Part shown: positions 60,786-64,000 of the stretch, piece by piece
Numbering within the stretch: the stretch's first letter is position 1
Layout of the letters: each line of letters begins with the position of its first letter
Origin: Ochotona curzoniae
Taxonomy: Eukaryota > Chordata > Mammalia > Lagomorpha > Ochotonidae
NCBI RefSeq assembly: GCF_017591425.1
Contig: NW_024464918.1
Span: 10,414,001 to 10,478,000, forward strand
Length of the DNA: 64,000 bases
Reading direction: 5' to 3'
Notes under the pieces: model-generated
Seen by the model: the letters and a program-made list of their open reading frames with translations, nothing else
Database searches by the model: none
Told to the model about the DNA's origin: nothing
Program-made: the position numbers and the translations under genes

Positions 60786-61595
60786 GGAGATCAAAATGTC
60801 TTTCCTTATCATAATCCCAAGGGATACAGCAGTGATAAAGATGGAGCAATAAACAGGACTGTGACCAAGTTATACTAACAGAGTTGGTAAATTTCTTGCC
60901 AGCCACCACATTCATACAGTTAGCTCAAATTTTAAAATCCTCAGCATAAAGGGTGTTTTAGAATGAATTTTAAAAAATAAAGTTAAATACTAAGCCATAG
61001 AAAGCGGTAGTTACCATTAAATAAACAACAAAAGTGATTTTAATGTCCCTTAGCACACAAAAGCTGGGATCCAAACTAGGATTAGATACCCCACTGCGTT
61101 CAGCCATAAACCTATGTAACTCATACAGCAATATTATCCACCAGAGTGCTACTAGCGAAAGCTTAAGAGTTGAAGGACTTGGTGCTGTTTTGTCCCCCCA
61201 GAGGAGCCTATTCAATAGTCAGTAAATCCCACTTAACTTCACCACCCTTTGCCAACTCAGGCTATACGCCACCAGCTTCAACAAACCCTAAGAAGGGACG
61301 ACAGTAAGCATAACCACCATCATAAAAACATTAGGTCAAGGTACAGCCTAGCAGGTGGAAAGCAGTGGGCTACATTTTCTCAATGAGAACATTACACCAG
61401 CTTTTACAAAACTAAAAGGCAAAGGCAGATTTAGTAGTAACTAGAGAGCTTAGTTGAACAAGGCCAAGAAGCATGCACACACTACCCAGCACCCTAATCA
61501 ATTATTTGAAAATACAATGTCCCCCTCTAAGTTCGGCATGCTAAAATATATTAGAGGACATACGCCCTAACAAAGGAAAGTTTGCTTTGGGAATT
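60786..61595 (+). pseudogene. NUMT 12S rRNA
   Basis: Hallmarks: gggatacagcagtgataaag, ttgccagccaccacattcat, aaactaggattagatacccc (61073), gtgctactagcgaaagctta, and aggtcaaggtacagcctagc. About 810 bp against roughly 950 expected. The first ~110 bases ahead of gggatacagcag are mostly missing. The decoding-site region is altered (cacactacccagcaccc). Confidence 0.92.
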
Positions 61596-61658
61596 TGGAG
61601 TGTAGTTTAAAGCACCTGGCTTACCCACAGAAGATTTCATTTACCATGACCTGTCTGA
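61596..61658 (+). pseudogene. NUMT tRNA-Val
   Basis: agtgtagtttaaagcacctg, then gcttacccacagaagatttc matches mitochondrial tRNA-Val in the expected place between 12S and 16S. Confidence 0.8.
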
Positions 61659-63149
61659 GCCAATCCTAGCCCCCTCATGTCCAAATATAACTACAACTAT
61701 AAACTCCATCAAATCATTTACCTTCATAAAAGTATAGGAAATAGATATTTACTGCAGAAGCTATAGAAAAAGTGCTGTAATGAAAAGTTAAAATATATGT
61801 TTATAGCACAGAAAAGCAAAGATTAGCCCTTATGCCTTAGTGAGAGTAGACTTAGCAAAAAGAGTATCAGCCAAGAACTCTGAAACCAAACTATCTAGAC
61901 TATCTATGGGCAGTTGTAAACAACAAAAACAAACTCGTCTGTGTAGCAAATATCGAGCCCCATAGTTGGAAAGGAAAGGCCACATAAGCCTGGCGATAGC
62001 TGATTATTCAGATCAGAATGTTAGCTCACCTTTATGCCTACCTACAGAACACAACAATTCTAACGCAGACATAAATGCTAATCTAAGAGGGACAATCCTT
62101 TTAAAGAAGGACATAAAGTTACACAATACACATAGTTGGCTTAAAAGCAGCCATCAATTATTAAAGCATTAAGGCTCAACAATAAAAACCCAATTCGATT
62201 CTACACAATAAAACAAACTCCTAAACCACAAGTCCTGGGTTAATCTATTAATTTATAGAAGAAACACTGCTAACATAAGTAGCCAAAAGAATGTTTCCTA
62301 GTTTATAAGCATAAGCTTATATCAGATTCAGATCAAATGCTCACACACAGTTAACAGTATCTAAATAAATGCATAATTAGTAAGTTTATTAATATTCACT
62401 GTTAATCCAACACAGGAATGCAACTTGGAAAAGATTCAAAAGAAGTACAAAGAACTTGGCAAACTAGAGACCTGCTTACCAAAACATCATCTCTAACACT
62501 GCAAGTATTAGATGCACCGCCTGCCCAATGATGCAAGGTCAATGTATTCTGACCATACAAAGGTGGCATAATCATTTGTCCCTTATTAGGAACTTGCATC
62601 TACAGCAACCTCGAGTGCTTAACTGTCTCTTGCTTACAGTCAGTGAGACTGACCAGCCTGTGAAGAAGCAGGAATGATAAAATAAGAAGAGCCTATGAAA
62701 CTAACTAATTAACCCATACAAATAATAATACACTCAACAGAATCCAATAACATGTTTCTGGTTCAGAAAATTTTGCTTGAGATGACCTCAGAGTGCCTTT
62801 GAATGATATAAGCGTCAGAAATCATCAACTGGCCTAAATTTATTCATCAAAGGAGCAAGTTATCCTAGAGATAACAACACAATCCTATTTTAGAGTTCCC
62901 AAGGGTTTATGACCTCGGTGTTGGATCAGGACACCACAACCATTATTAATGGTTCATTTGTTCAGTAAAATTCCTCTGTGTTCCGAATTCAGACTAGAGT
63001 CACCCAATTCAGTTTCTATGTATTTTACATTTCTCCCAGTACGAAAGGACAAGAGAAAAGGGGCCCATTATGCCCCCAGAGCTCCCAGTATGACGGATGA
63101 AATCTTCTTGACCTAATACCCACTCAATACCCTGCCCAAGATCAAGGTT
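61659..63149 (+). pseudogene. NUMT 16S rRNA
   Basis: Near full length. Hallmarks: gcctggcgatagctgattat (61988), the tgacctcggtgttggatcag block at 62910 near the peptidyl-transferase centre, and cagtacgaaaggacaagaga (63038) of the sarcin-ricin-side region. Scattered indels. Confidence 0.93.
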
Positions 63150-63217
63150 CATCAAATGGCAGAGTGTGGTAATCACATAAAACTATATAATCAGAGGTTC
63201 AACCCCTCCTTTTAACA
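63150..63217 (+). pseudogene. NUMT tRNA-Leu(UUR)
   Basis: atggcagagtgtggtaatca and tcagaggttcaacccctcct match mitochondrial tRNA-Leu(UUR). The 5' acceptor strand is altered. Confidence 0.85.
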
Positions 63218-64000
63218 ATGTTTCTAATTAGCATATTTGCTCCTAATCTTACCAATTCTCCTGCCTATAGCATTCCTCACTCCTGACAAACAGAAAATCC
63301 TGGTCACATACAGCTTCGTAAAGAATCCAACATTACTGGTACTTGTAAGTTTCTCCAATATCTGGCAGATGAAGATTTTCATTAAGGACCCCTTACAACC
63401 ACTTACCTCATCCTTAGCCCAACTCTAGTGCTAACTATATGAATTCTAATTCCTACACCACACCATCAAACCTGAATTTAGGAGTTCTATTTATCTTAGC
63501 AACATCTAGCTTAGCAATATATTTTATGATCAGACTGAGCATCAAATTCTAAATATGCACTAATTGGTGCACTGCAAGCAGTGGCACAATTTCCTACAAA
63601 ATCACACTGGCTATCATCCTCCTGTCCATTCCTCTAATAAATGGGTCATTTACTCTATCAGCCTTTTTTACTGCCCACAAGTGTATCTCAAACTTGTCAT
63701 CAGCTTGATGATTAGCAATAATAGACTTATTTCTACACTAGCAGAAACAAACCAAGCCCCTGTGAGTTAACAGCAGGGGAAATCCTAATAGTATCAGGAT
63801 GTAACAGAGAGTATGCCACACTGCCATTTGTTCTGCTTTTTCCTGGCTGAATACACAAACAACATTCTTATAGCAAATGTCCTAACAGTCATTGTATGCC
63901 TAGGTGCTTTCCATGATACAATATATCCAGAAATCTTCACCATAAACTTTGCCTACTAATATTTCATAGGAATATCTTGCTTGGCCCTCTTCTTTATCAC
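63218..64000 (+). pseudogene. NUMT ND1, frame-broken and cut by the window edge
   Basis: Starts with ATG at 63218. After a +1 frame change the frame from 63237 reads PILLPIAFLT, then FIKDPLQPLTSS. Later pieces read LAETNQAP (about 63738) and GEILIVSG (about 63776), all ND1 (complex I proton-pumping subunit) motifs. Frameshifts and stop codons under either code make it non-functional. About 783 of the expected ~957 bp are inside the window. Confidence 0.92.

Larger units (their letters stand above)
60715..64000 (+). pseudogene. NUMT: nuclear copy of mitochondrial DNA (tRNA-Phe to ND1)
   Basis: The mitochondrial gene order tRNA-Phe, 12S, tRNA-Val, 16S, tRNA-Leu(UUR), ND1 is kept without rearrangement over at least 3.29 kb and runs off the window. 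The recognisable start, gttgatgtagcttaatgact, coincides with the first base of tRNA-Phe. Sequence from about 60640 to 60714 might be decayed control region but I cannot confirm it. Many substitutions, small indels, loss of tRNA ends and frameshifts in ND1 show it is an old nuclear copy rather than a true mitochondrial sequence. The upstream AT-rich nuclear repeats support the same view. Confidence 0.95.

Noticed and set aside
60715..64000. True mitochondrial contig or functional rRNA/tRNA genes
   Set aside because: Upstream sequence is nuclear repeat-rich DNA, tRNA ends are lost, 12S is shortened and ND1 is frame-broken.

Overview
The window is mammalian nuclear DNA, most likely from a pika (Ochotona) or a close lagomorph. 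The main evidence is about two dozen tRNA-derived lagomorph C-type SINEs. They share a conserved body (for example cccatccagctccctgc, gcccaaagccttggga, cacttggggagtgaa) and end in AATAAA-rich tails. Ancient MIR, L2, MaLR-like and hAT-like remnants fit a eutherian genome. I found no intact protein-coding gene, no nuclear RNA gene and no bacterial-type feature. The open frames present are short and mostly lie inside repeats.

Layout. 1-916: a retroelement with ~60-bp internal repeats, split by a SINE. 917-13500: mostly AT-rich unique sequence with LINE-1 (L1) pieces, old and young SINEs and a MaLR-like LTR. 13784-18400: a hairpin, a long L1 3' end, and a 370-bp solo retroviral LTR sitting in old L1. 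18861-18924: a tiny tailless SINE fragment. 20345-23640: MIR, SINE and MaLR remnants. 24366-25567: a second, cleanly bounded copy of the ~60-bp-repeat retroelement. 31594-32775: a processed spermine synthase pseudogene on the minus strand. 32776-49916: mostly unique sequence, plus a nested SINE/L1 block near 39-40 kb. 49917-53159: an L1 insertion with both ends and ORF1 remnants but almost no ORF2. 55398-59310: SINEs nested in L1. 60715-64000: a nuclear copy of mitochondrial DNA (NUMT) in native gene order, tRNA-Phe, 12S, tRNA-Val, 16S, tRNA-Leu and ND1, running off the right edge.

Nothing here works together as a pathway. The unifying process is L1-driven retrotransposition: it explains the L1 copies, the SINEs, the ~60-bp-repeat element, the spermine synthase retrocopy and the tailless fragment. 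A retroviral insertion and a mitochondrial insertion are separate events. Many insertions keep readable target-site duplications (TSDs), so relative order can be worked out: the 51295 SINE is younger than its L1 host, the 55412 SINE is younger than the old SINE beside it, and the 39171 L1 is younger than its SINE host. Repeat family names come from recognition by eye, without a library search, so subfamily names are provisional.
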